This document shows positions 57,909 through 64,000 of a DNA stretch of 64,000 bases, in pieces; positions within the stretch are counted from its first letter, which is position 1, and each line of letters starts with the position of its first letter. The translations under genes and the position numbers were made by a program. Source of the stretch: JALYOC01 sp036675345 (GTDB lineage: Bacteria; Myxococcota; Myxococcia; Myxococcales; Myxococcaceae); the NCBI GenBank assembly GCA_036675345.1, contig JAKFFE010000007.1, positions 4,606 through 68,605 of the forward strand, written 5' to 3'. The notes beneath the pieces were generated by a model. It saw nothing but the letters and a program-made list of their open reading frames with translations. It was not told the DNA's origin and made no database searches.

Positions 57909-58921
57909 AGATCCTGCACCTGCTGGCCAGTCCGTTCTTCAGCGGCCCCGCGCAGCTGGTCACCGAGCTGGCCCTGGCCCAGCGGGAGTTGGGGCACCAG
58001 GTCTCGGTGGCGGTGGATGCCCGACGGCGCGAGACCCCGGCCGAGGAGCTGGCACGGCCCCGACTCGAGCAGCTGGGCCTGCTGGACCGCGGAGGACTGG
58101 AGCTGTCGGTGAAGTCCACCCCGGCGCAGCTGCTGCGCGACCTGCGCAACCTCCACCGCCGTGAGCTGGACGTGGTGCACTCGCACTTCACCCACGACCA
58201 CCTGCTGATCCGGCTGGCCCGTCCCCGGGGCGCGACCCGGATCCGTTCGATCCACGCCGCCCGTTCGCTGCGCTGGTCGCTGCCGGCGGCGGACGGCTAC
58301 ACGGTGCCGGTGAGCGAGTGGTTGGCTCGGCTCCCGGAGCACAGCGCGCGAACGGTGTTGCCCCCCCTGGTGGGTGCGGAGTTCCAGCGGGCACCCGCTG
58401 CCCGCGCCGCCCTGGGGCTGGAAGGGTCACCCCTGATCGGCATGGTCTCCACCTTCCAACCCTCCCGGCGTCACCGCCTGGGGATCGAGGCCTTTGCCCG
58501 CCTCCGGGCAAAGCACCCCTCGGCGCGGCTGGTGCTGGTGGGGGACGGGCGGCTGGAGGCGCCGCTTCGGGCGCAGGTGGCGGAGGCCGGGCTGGAGCAG
58601 TCGGTGACCTTCGCCGGGTATCAACAAGGCGAAGCCTTCGTGCGCTGGCTCTCGGCCCTGGACGAGGTGTGGATCCTGGGACTGGGCAATGACTACAGCG
58701 CCCGGGCCGCGGCGCAGGCGCGGCGGTGTGGGGTACGGGTGGTCGCCGCCGAGGAGGGGGCGCTGCCGGACTACGCGGACGCGGTGGTTCGCCCGTTGAG
58801 CGCGGACGCGGTGGTGGTCGCCTCGCTGGAGGGAACGCGCAGGCAGTTGGAGGTGCCAGCCCCCGGCGCGGTGGCCGCAGCGGTGCTGGCCCTCTATCGG
58901 CAGGCAGGGGTCGGGCGATGA
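57905..58921 (+). CDS. GT4-like glycosyltransferase
   Basis: 338 residues from GTG 57905, overlapping the previous stop. MKILHLLASPFFSGPAQLVT and DVVHSHFTHDHLLIRLARPR are typical of the acceptor domain. The donor half has IGMVSTFQPSRRHRLGIEAF, LVLVGDGRLEAPLRAQVAEA and a final segment in which the usual E-x7-E (PEPFGLV-like) is replaced by LGNDYSARAAAQARRCGVRV. The donor-binding glutamate is therefore missing or moved. Probably LPS core. Confidence 0.87.
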   Translation: MKILHLLASPFFSGPAQLVTELALAQRELGHQVSVAVDARRRETPAEELARPRLEQLGLLDRGGLELSVKSTPAQLLRDLRNLHRRELDVVHSHFTHDHLLIRLARPRGATRIRSIHAARSLRWSLPAADGYTVPVSEWLARLPEHSARTVLPPLVGAEFQRAPAARAALGLEGSPLIGMVSTFQPSRRHRLGIEAFARLRAKHPSARLVLVGDGRLEAPLRAQVAEAGLEQSVTFAGYQQGEAFVRWLSALDEVWILGLGNDYSARAAAQARRCGVRVVAAEEGALPDYADAVVRPLSADAVVVASLEGTRRQLEVPAPGAVAAAVLALYRQAGVGR

Positions 58922-59973
58922 GCACCCTGCTGGAGCGGCTGTGGTACCCGGCCTCCGCCGAGTCCTGGGCCCGGAAGCTGGCGCTCTCCCCCTTGTTGCT
59001 GGCGGAGGGGGCCTTCCGCGCCGGGGTGGGGTTGCGCGGCGCTCTCTACGACCGGGGCCTGCTCCAAAGCCACCGTCCCCCGGGACCGCGGATCATCTCG
59101 GTGGGGAACCTGAATGTGGGCGGGGCCGGCAAGACGCCGCTCACCATCCACCTGGCGAACCGGCTGCAGCAGCAGGGCGAGCGGGTGGTGGTGCTCACCC
59201 GGGGCTATGGGCGCGCCAGCCAGATCCCGGTGGAGATCTCCGCCCAGGTCCCCCGACCCTCGGTGCGTGAGGCGGGGGACGAGCCGCTGCTGATCGCCGA
59301 CTGTTGTCCGGGAGTCCCGGTGCTGGTGGGCAGCGACCGGGTGGCCCTGGCCGGTCAGGCGGTGGACCGGCACCGGGCGACTGTCTTGCTGCTGGACGAC
59401 GGGCTGCAGCACCGCCGGCTGGCGCGCGATCTGGACGTGGTGGTGATCGACGCTGCGGCCCGGTTCGGCAACGGGCATCTGATGCCGCGGGGCCCGCTGC
59501 GCGAACCGCTGGGCGCCCTCGCCCGGGCCAGTCTGGCCTGCATGCGGGTCTCCCCGGGAGGGGAGGTTCCCCGGCTGGAGCTGCCGATTCCGTACTTCGT
59601 GGCCCGGTACCTCCCCAGCGGCTGGCGGGATGAGCAGGGGCGGGATCAGCCGCTGTCCGCGCTGGCGGGCGGGGTGGTGGCGCTGACCGCCATCGCCCGG
59701 CCCTCCGCCTTCCAGGCGACCCTGGTGGGGGCGGGACTCCAGGTGGAACAGCTGATCACCTATCCGGATCACCACCCGTTCTCCGACGCGGAGTTGGAGG
59801 CGGCCCGCGGCGCGGCGGCCGGGCGGGTGATCGTGACCACCGAGAAGGATCGGCTCCGCTTGCCGCCCGGGTTTCCCGCCTGGACCCTGCGGATGGCGCT
59901 GCGGATCGAAGAGGGGGCCCCACTGCTGGAGCGGGCGTTGGCGCCCGCCGGAGGCGGTCCTCCCCCGGCTTGA
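58918..59973 (+). CDS. lpxK: Tetraacyldisaccharide 4'-kinase LpxK
   Basis: 351 residues from ATG 58918, overlapping the preceding stop. The N-terminal membrane-associated helix is followed by the P-loop SVGNLNVGGAGKTPLTIHLA, VVVLTRGYGR, VREAGDEPLLIA and LLLDDGLQHRRLARDLDVVV. The C-terminal part has LITYPDHHPFSDAELEA and VTTEKDRLRLP. It phosphorylates lipid A at the 4' position. All family motifs are present. Confidence 0.96.
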   Translation: MSTLLERLWYPASAESWARKLALSPLLLAEGAFRAGVGLRGALYDRGLLQSHRPPGPRIISVGNLNVGGAGKTPLTIHLANRLQQQGERVVVLTRGYGRASQIPVEISAQVPRPSVREAGDEPLLIADCCPGVPVLVGSDRVALAGQAVDRHRATVLLLDDGLQHRRLARDLDVVVIDAAARFGNGHLMPRGPLREPLGALARASLACMRVSPGGEVPRLELPIPYFVARYLPSGWRDEQGRDQPLSALAGGVVALTAIARPSAFQATLVGAGLQVEQLITYPDHHPFSDAELEAARGAAAGRVIVTTEKDRLRLPPGFPAWTLRMALRIEEGAPLLERALAPAGGGPPPA

Positions 59974-60005
59974 GAGGTTCTGGCCGCTGTGGGACAACGC
60001 GCCCG

Positions 60006-61013
60006 ATGCGCCGCCCGGCCAAACACCCACCGCTGCAGACCCTGGCCCCCCTGGCCCACTCCTTCCCCCAGCGACGGGTGCTGGTGGTGGGCGATCTGGT
60101 GGCGGACCATTACATCTACGGCCAGACCGAGCGGGTCAGCCGCGAGGCGCCGGTGCTGATCGTCCGCTACGAGTCCGCGGAGGTGAAAGCGGGCGCGGGC
60201 GCCAACGCGGCGGCCAATGTCCGCAGCCTGGGCGGGCAGGTCACCGCGATCGGCCTGCTGGGCAGGGACGAGATGGGACGCGCCCTGCGGGCCCAGCTCA
60301 AGGGGGCGGGGATCCGGGTCCAGGCGGTCAGCGCCCCGGGGGTGGCCACCGAGACCAAGACCCGCATCCTGGCCGGAGGGGTAAGCACCACCCGTCAGCA
60401 GATGCTGCGCCTGGATCGCACCCGGACCGATCCGCTGCCGCTCAAGGTCCGCCAGGCGTTGACTGCGCTGATCACCGAAGAGGCGCGGAAGGTGGATGCG
60501 GTGGTGGTCTCCGACTACGGCGCCGGCGCGGTGCCGGAGGAGGCGCGGGGGGCGTTGCGCAAACTGGCCCGGGCGGGGCTGCCGGTGTGCGTGGACTCCC
60601 GCTACGCCCTGCGCAGCTTCCGCGGGGTGACCGTGTGCAAGCCCAACGAGCCGGAGCTGGCCGCCCTGGTGGGCCGGCCGCTGCGCAGTGAGGGCGAATT
60701 GCTGGAGGCGGGCCGGGCCCTGCTGGGGGAGTTGGACTGCCAGTCGCTCTTGGTGACCCGGGGTCGGCTGGGGATGTGGGTGATCGAACGCCGCGGCACG
60801 GTGGAGCGGATCGCGGTCCATGGTTCCCACGAGGCGGTGGACGTGACCGGCGCCGGCGACACGGTGATGGCCGCCTTCACCCTGGGGATGGCCACCGGGG
60901 CCTCCACCGTGGAGGCCGCGCGGATCGCCAATGTGGCCGGCGCCCTGGCGGTGATGAAGCCGGGCACCGCCACCGTCAGCCGCGACGAGCTTTTGGGCGA
61001 GCTGGAAGCGTGA
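60006..61013 (+). CDS. Heptose-7-phosphate kinase (HldA/HldE N-terminal type, PfkB family)
   Basis: 335 residues from ATG 60006. VLVVGDLVADHYIYGQTERV, EAPVLIVRYESAEVKAGAGA and the PfkB signature HEAVDVTGAGDTVMAAFTLG with the catalytic Asp are typical of the kinase half of HldE (RfaE1). It phosphorylates D-glycero-D-manno-heptose 7-phosphate at C1. The adenylyltransferase is a separate overlapping gene, unlike the E. coli fusion. Confidence 0.9.
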   Translation: MRRPAKHPPLQTLAPLAHSFPQRRVLVVGDLVADHYIYGQTERVSREAPVLIVRYESAEVKAGAGANAAANVRSLGGQVTAIGLLGRDEMGRALRAQLKGAGIRVQAVSAPGVATETKTRILAGGVSTTRQQMLRLDRTRTDPLPLKVRQALTALITEEARKVDAVVVSDYGAGAVPEEARGALRKLARAGLPVCVDSRYALRSFRGVTVCKPNEPELAALVGRPLRSEGELLEAGRALLGELDCQSLLVTRGRLGMWVIERRGTVERIAVHGSHEAVDVTGAGDTVMAAFTLGMATGASTVEAARIANVAGALAVMKPGTATVSRDELLGELEA

Positions 61014-61492
61014 GCCTCTCCAAGCTGGGCACCTTGGAACAGGTGGCGGCCCAGGTGGCAGAGGCGCGCGCCGCCGGGAAGTCGGTGGCCCTGGCCAACG
61101 GGGTGTTCGATCTGTTCCATGTCGGCCACCTCCGGTACCTGCAGGGGGCCCGGGAACTGGCCGATCTGTTGGTGGTGGCGGTGAACTCCGATCTCTCCAC
61201 CCGCCGCTACAAGGGGCCGGATCGTCCGATCGTCCCCCAGGGGGAGCGGGCGGAGATCCTGGCCGGGCTGGCCTGCGTGGACCTGGTGCTGGTGTTCGAT
61301 GAGCCGGACGTCCGCGGGGTGATCCGCGCCCTGCGCCCGGAGGTGCACGTCAAGGGCACCGACTACACCCCGGAGGGGATCCCGGAGCGGGACGAGGTCC
61401 AGGCCTACGGAGGCCGGGTGGCGGTGGCTGGTGATCCCAAGGACCACAGCACCACCGCGCTGGCCGCCCGGCTGGACAAGCGCGGCGCTTGA
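61010..61492 (+). CDS. Heptose 1-phosphate adenylyltransferase (RfaE2/HldC type)
   Basis: 160 residues from GTG 61010, overlapping the kinase stop. VALANGVFDLFHVGHLRYLQ contains the HxGH nucleotidyltransferase motif (residues 37-40), and RPEVHVKGTDYTPEGIPERD and GPDRPIVPQGERAEILAGLA match RfaE2. It makes ADP-heptose for the LPS inner core. Confidence 0.93.
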   Translation: MSLSKLGTLEQVAAQVAEARAAGKSVALANGVFDLFHVGHLRYLQGARELADLLVVAVNSDLSTRRYKGPDRPIVPQGERAEILAGLACVDLVLVFDEPDVRGVIRALRPEVHVKGTDYTPEGIPERDEVQAYGGRVAVAGDPKDHSTTALAARLDKRGA

Positions 61493-61525
61493 GGGGCGCC
61501 CCCGCCCGGTGCTAGGCGGTTGGGC

Positions 61526-61711
61526 ATGGCGCTGCCCGCGATCCTCAAGGAACTGCTGGTCTGTCCCCAGTGCAAAGGCGAGCTGCGCTTCCTGGAGGAG
61601 CGCGCCCAGATTCACTGCCAGGCCTGCCAGCTGTGCTTTGCCATCGAGGAGGACGTGCCCAACATGCTGATCGCCGAGGCGCGGCCCCTGGACACCTCCG
61701 AGCGGCGGTAG
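61526..61711 (+). CDS. Trm112/YcaR-family zinc-binding protein
   Basis: 61 residues from ATG 61526 (TTG 61520 would add two). LLVCPQCKGELRF and IHCQACQLCFAIEEDVPNML are diagnostic of the Trm112 family, with CxxC pairs. The family activates methyltransferases or is of unknown role in bacteria, and is often next to lpxK. It follows the heptose genes. Confidence 0.93.
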   Translation: MALPAILKELLVCPQCKGELRFLEERAQIHCQACQLCFAIEEDVPNMLIAEARPLDTSERR

Positions 61712-61761
61712 GCAATCCCACGCTCCTTGACGGGGGCAAGGAAAGCCCCTACGCACCCGGG

Positions 61762-62640
61762 ATGCTGAGGAGCATGACCGGGTTCGGCGCCGGGCGCGCC
61801 AAGGTAGGCGACGAGGAACTGACGGTTGAGCTCAAGTCGCTCAATCACAAGTTCTGTGAGGTGAAGCTGCGACTCCCACGCGAGCTGGCCGCGCTGGAGC
61901 TGCCCCTGACCAAGCTGATCAAGGAGCGGATCTCGCGCGGGGCGGTGGAGGTGACCGTCAAGCGCAGCTCCTCGGCCGGCAGCGACTCGGTCCCCACCGT
62001 GGATCTGGCGCTGGCCCGCGAGTACCAGCGGGTGCTCACCGAGTTGGGGACCGCCTTGAAGGTGGTCACCGAGCTGCGGGTGCAGGACGTGGCCTTCCAG
62101 CCGGGGGTGTTGCGGATGGAGGAGCGCGGGGTGGACGTGGAGCAGGCGTCTGCCGCGGCCACCTCCGCGGTGGAGCAGGGGCTGGGCGCCCTGACCCGGA
62201 TGCGCGAGACCGAGGGGGCGGCGATCCGGGCCGACCTGGCCTCCCGGCTGGGCCTGGTGTCCAAGGTCGCCGGCGAGCTGCGAGAGCTGGCCCCGGCGGC
62301 GGTGGAGGAGTACCAGAAACGCCTCTCCGAGCGGGTAGCGGAGCTGACCCGCAGCGTGGCGGTGGAACCGGCCCGGCTGGTCCAGGAGGTGGCGATCTTC
62401 GCCGAGCGCACCGACGTGGCGGAGGAGATGACGCGGCTCTCCTCGCATCTGGCCCAGTTCGGGGAGCTGCTGGACTCCGGCGATCCCTCCGGTCGGAAGA
62501 TGGACTTCCTGGTTCAGGAGATGCACCGGGAGGTGAACACCACCGGCTCCAAGAGTCAGCATCCCGCCATCGCCTCCCGGGTGGTGGCCCTCAAAGCAGA
62601 GCTCGAGCGGATCCGCGAGCAGGTGCAGAACATCGAATGA
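61762..62640 (+). CDS. yicC: YicC-family endoribonuclease
   Basis: 292 residues. MLRSMTGFGAGRAKVGDEEL start, SLNHKFCEVKLRLPRELAAL, and the C-terminal DUF1732 block SGRKMDFLVQEMHREVNTTG and SKSQHPAIASRVVALKAELE are all characteristic. YicC proteins are RNA endonucleases linked to stress and sRNA turnover. gmk overlaps its stop, a conserved bacterial gene pair. Confidence 0.95.
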   Translation: MLRSMTGFGAGRAKVGDEELTVELKSLNHKFCEVKLRLPRELAALELPLTKLIKERISRGAVEVTVKRSSSAGSDSVPTVDLALAREYQRVLTELGTALKVVTELRVQDVAFQPGVLRMEERGVDVEQASAAATSAVEQGLGALTRMRETEGAAIRADLASRLGLVSKVAGELRELAPAAVEEYQKRLSERVAELTRSVAVEPARLVQEVAIFAERTDVAEEMTRLSSHLAQFGELLDSGDPSGRKMDFLVQEMHREVNTTGSKSQHPAIASRVVALKAELERIREQVQNIE

Positions 62641-63260
62641 GCGCCCCCGCCCAGAGCCCCGGACTGCTGCTGGTCCTCTCCGCCCCCTCCGGCGCGGGGA
62701 AGACCACCCTCGCCCACCGGGTGATGAAGGACACCCCGGAGTCGGTTTTCTCGATCAGCTACACCACCCGCCAGCCGCGCGGCGCCGAGCGGGACGGGGT
62801 GGACTACCACTTCGTGGACGTCCTCACCTTCAAGGGGAAGATCGAGCGCAACGAGTTCGTGGAGTGGGCCGAGGTCCACGGCCACTTCTATGGCAGTCCC
62901 CAGTCGGTGGTGGATCAGGCCATGGCCCAGCGCGGGGTGGCGATCTTCGACATCGACGTCCAGGGCGGGCTGGCGATCCAGCGCAAGCACCCCGAGGCGG
63001 TGCTGGTGTTCATCCTCCCCCCGTCGATGCAGGAGCTGGAGCGAAGGCTGCGGGGCCGGGGCACCGACGCCGAGGACACCATCCAGCGCCGGCTGCTGGC
63101 GGCGCGCTCGGAGATCGAACGTGGCGTCGCGGGCTACGACTACATCATCGTCAACGACTCCTTCGATCACGCCTACGACCAGCTGCGATCGGTGGTGGTG
63201 GCCGAGCGCGCCCGGCGGGGGAGGGTGGACATCTCCCGGGTGCATCTGGATCGCGGCTGA
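62637..63260 (+). CDS. gmk: Guanylate kinase
   Basis: 207 residues from ATG 62637, overlapping yicC by four bases. P-loop APSGAGKTT at 16-24, SISYTTRQPRGAERDGVDYH for GMP binding and FDIDVQGGLAIQRKHPEAVL are intact. It converts GMP to GDP. The usual downstream rpoZ is absent; an rRNA operon leader follows instead. Confidence 0.97.
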   Translation: MSAPAQSPGLLLVLSAPSGAGKTTLAHRVMKDTPESVFSISYTTRQPRGAERDGVDYHFVDVLTFKGKIERNEFVEWAEVHGHFYGSPQSVVDQAMAQRGVAIFDIDVQGGLAIQRKHPEAVLVFILPPSMQELERRLRGRGTDAEDTIQRRLLAARSEIERGVAGYDYIIVNDSFDHAYDQLRSVVVAERARRGRVDISRVHLDRG

Positions 63261-63610
63261 TCGCAGAGCAGGCAGGCAAGCTGTTGAAGAAAGTTGTGAT
63301 CGGAACGCGACAGATCGTTTGACTCACGCGGCCTGGGCGGGTACTTGAGGAACACCGCGTCACCGAAGCGCTTCACGGCGCACCCGGCGGACGGCATAGG
63401 GGTTGGAGAGGGAGCTGGTCTCGTTGGAGACCAGAGCCATGGGGTAGGGCAGGCGCGGTCGCAGGGCATCAACCTACAACTTAATAAGTAAGCTCCGTCG
63501 CCTGCAGTCCGGGCGACCATCGGGTCGTTCCTGAAGTCCAGGCCGGCGGAGTAGGACATCGGTTCCTGCAGTTGAAGTGCAGGGTTCAGATGGTTCGCGG
63601 GGGTCGAGAA
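63261..63610. other. Gene-free region between gmk and the rRNA promoters
   Basis: No coding sequence is supported. It contains a perfect hairpin (CTGGTCTC-GTTG-GAGACCAG, 63415-63434), a promoter candidate at 63319-63347 and an AT-rich patch around 63473-63491 (ACAACTTAATAAGTAAG) that could be an UP-type element. A 26-codon minus-strand ORF lies over the hairpin but has no ribosome-binding site. Confidence 0.5.
63319..63347 (+). promoter_or_regulatory. Possible upstream rRNA operon promoter (P0)
   Basis: TTGACT at 63319-63324, a 17-base spacer, then TACTTG at 63342-63347. Less certain than P1-P3. Confidence 0.35.
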
Positions 63611-63616
63611 AGTTAG

Positions 63617-63646
63617 TTGATCTCGAACACGAGGCGGAGGTAGAAG
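63617..63646 (+). promoter_or_regulatory. rRNA operon promoter P1
   Basis: TTGATC at 63617-63622, an 18-base spacer, then TAGAAG at 63641-63646, followed by a pure G/C discriminator CCGCCCCCC. Confidence 0.55.
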
Positions 63647-63746
63647 CCGCCCCCCATCGAACGGAAGCCTTCACGGCAACCGGGAGAGCGGCGCAGGGTT
63701 CAGTTGGAACCCGGTGCCGGCGAAATGAAGGGAGCTTCGAAGGTGG

Positions 63747-63776
63747 TTGACTTCGAAGACCGGGCGGAGGTAGAAG
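63747..63776 (+). promoter_or_regulatory. rRNA operon promoter P2
   Basis: TTGACT at 63747-63752, an 18-base spacer, then TAGAAG at 63771-63776 with the same CCGCCCCCC discriminator as P1. Confidence 0.55.
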
Positions 63777-63837
63777 CCGCCCCCCTTCATCCGGCGCCCA
63801 CCACGGTGGGCGCGGCGAAGTCGAGGTGCTGGTTGCC

Positions 63838-63866
63838 TTGACATCGAGATGAGGTTCGAATAAAAG
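63838..63866 (+). promoter_or_regulatory. rRNA operon promoter P3
   Basis: Perfect TTGACA at 63838-63843, a 17-base spacer, then TAAAAG at 63861-63866 followed by CTTCGGCCCCC. Confidence 0.6.
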
Positions 63867-63934
63867 CTTCGGCCCCCGGTTGGAAACGGGGTTCCAAACA
63901 GCAGCAAGCAGTGAAGCGACAGCAGTCGGTCGCT

Positions 63935-63989
63935 CGGTCTTTGAAAACCAAATAGCAAGCCCAAGTTGAATATTGCGGTAACTCGCAAT
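63935..63989 (+). promoter_or_regulatory. rRNA leader with boxA-like element and hairpin
   Basis: CGGTCTTTGAAAACC (63935-63949) followed by AAATAGCAAGC matches the boxA/leader text that precedes many bacterial 16S genes. ATTGCG (63972-63977) and CGCAAT (63984-63989) form a small hairpin just after it. The 16S gene itself should start beyond 64000. Confidence 0.75.
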
Positions 63990-64000
63990 TTCATTGAGGG

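Larger units (their letters stand above)
63579..63785. repeat. Two imperfect direct repeats carrying rRNA promoters
   Basis: Units at 63579-63655 and 63693-63785 both begin GCAGGGTTCAG and end with the identical 23-base core at 63633-63655 and 63763-63785, which contains GGTAGAAGCC and a C6 run. Each core also holds a GGCGG/CCGCC inverted repeat. Sequence between the ends is divergent. Confidence 0.8.

Noticed and set aside
63345..63453. A 26-codon minus-strand ORF (MALVSNETSSLSNPYAVRRV...) over a hairpin
   Set aside because: No ribosome-binding site, no similarity recognised and it lies inside the rRNA upstream region.

Overview
The window is GC-rich chromosomal DNA from a deltaproteobacterial predator-type lineage, most likely Myxococcota (suborder Cystobacterineae). 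Evidence for this is a secreted lyase ending in a MYXO-CTERM-like tail, several DUF4388 (PATAN) proteins, an OmpA protein with thrombospondin type-3 repeats, and housekeeping promoters of the form TTGnnn-N17-TAGGGT. Genes are tightly packed, with many ATGA/GTGA start-stop overlaps. No transposon, CRISPR array, prophage or tRNA gene was seen.

Layout. 1-1178 (minus): the 5' end of asnS and a secreted polysaccharide-lyase-like gene. 1356-4893: leuS, a zinc-ribbon membrane protein and lptE. 4933-6633 (minus): rpsT and mazG, the latter with an extra C-terminal VOC-like domain; they are separated by an intergenic region carrying a cluster of DnaA-box-like sites. 6731-16143: a TPR/zinc-finger membrane protein, a DUF4388 protein, phoH, a 7TM-HD phosphohydrolase, a cupin-YbeY fusion and two unknown genes. 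16310-19188: lnt and prfB, the latter with an intact programmed +1 frameshift site. 19359-21442: an L,D-transpeptidase-like protein, an ECF sigma factor and its zinc-binding anti-sigma factor.

21455-30163 is the accessory-looking part: four related secreted subunit-like proteins, a two-domain periplasmic chaperone-like protein, a large usher-like outer-membrane protein and a TSP3/OmpA protein. I read it as a divergent chaperone-usher fibre or surface-layer system. It is the best candidate here for something undescribed.

30274-48144: lysS, then the envelope-biogenesis run lolC/E-like, lolD, bamA, skp, lpxD, fabZ, lpxA, lpxI, two unknowns, an NtrY/NtrX-like two-component pair, a second Omp85/TamA-like protein and a DUF4390 protein. 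48141-50656 (minus): marC, a dolichol-phosphate-mannose-synthase-like glycosyltransferase and lpxB. 50688-61492: a degenerate receiver/DUF4388/J-domain/TPR protein, then msbA, a membrane PHP phosphoesterase, a 31-codon ORF, waaA, two glycosyltransferases, lpxK and separate heptose kinase and adenylyltransferase genes. Together these cover much of lipid A/Kdo/heptose synthesis, LPS flipping, lipoprotein export and beta-barrel assembly.

61526-63260: a Trm112 protein, yicC and gmk. 63261-64000 has no convincing gene. It holds tandem promoters inside a repeat and an antitermination-like leader, consistent with a 16S rRNA gene starting just beyond the window.
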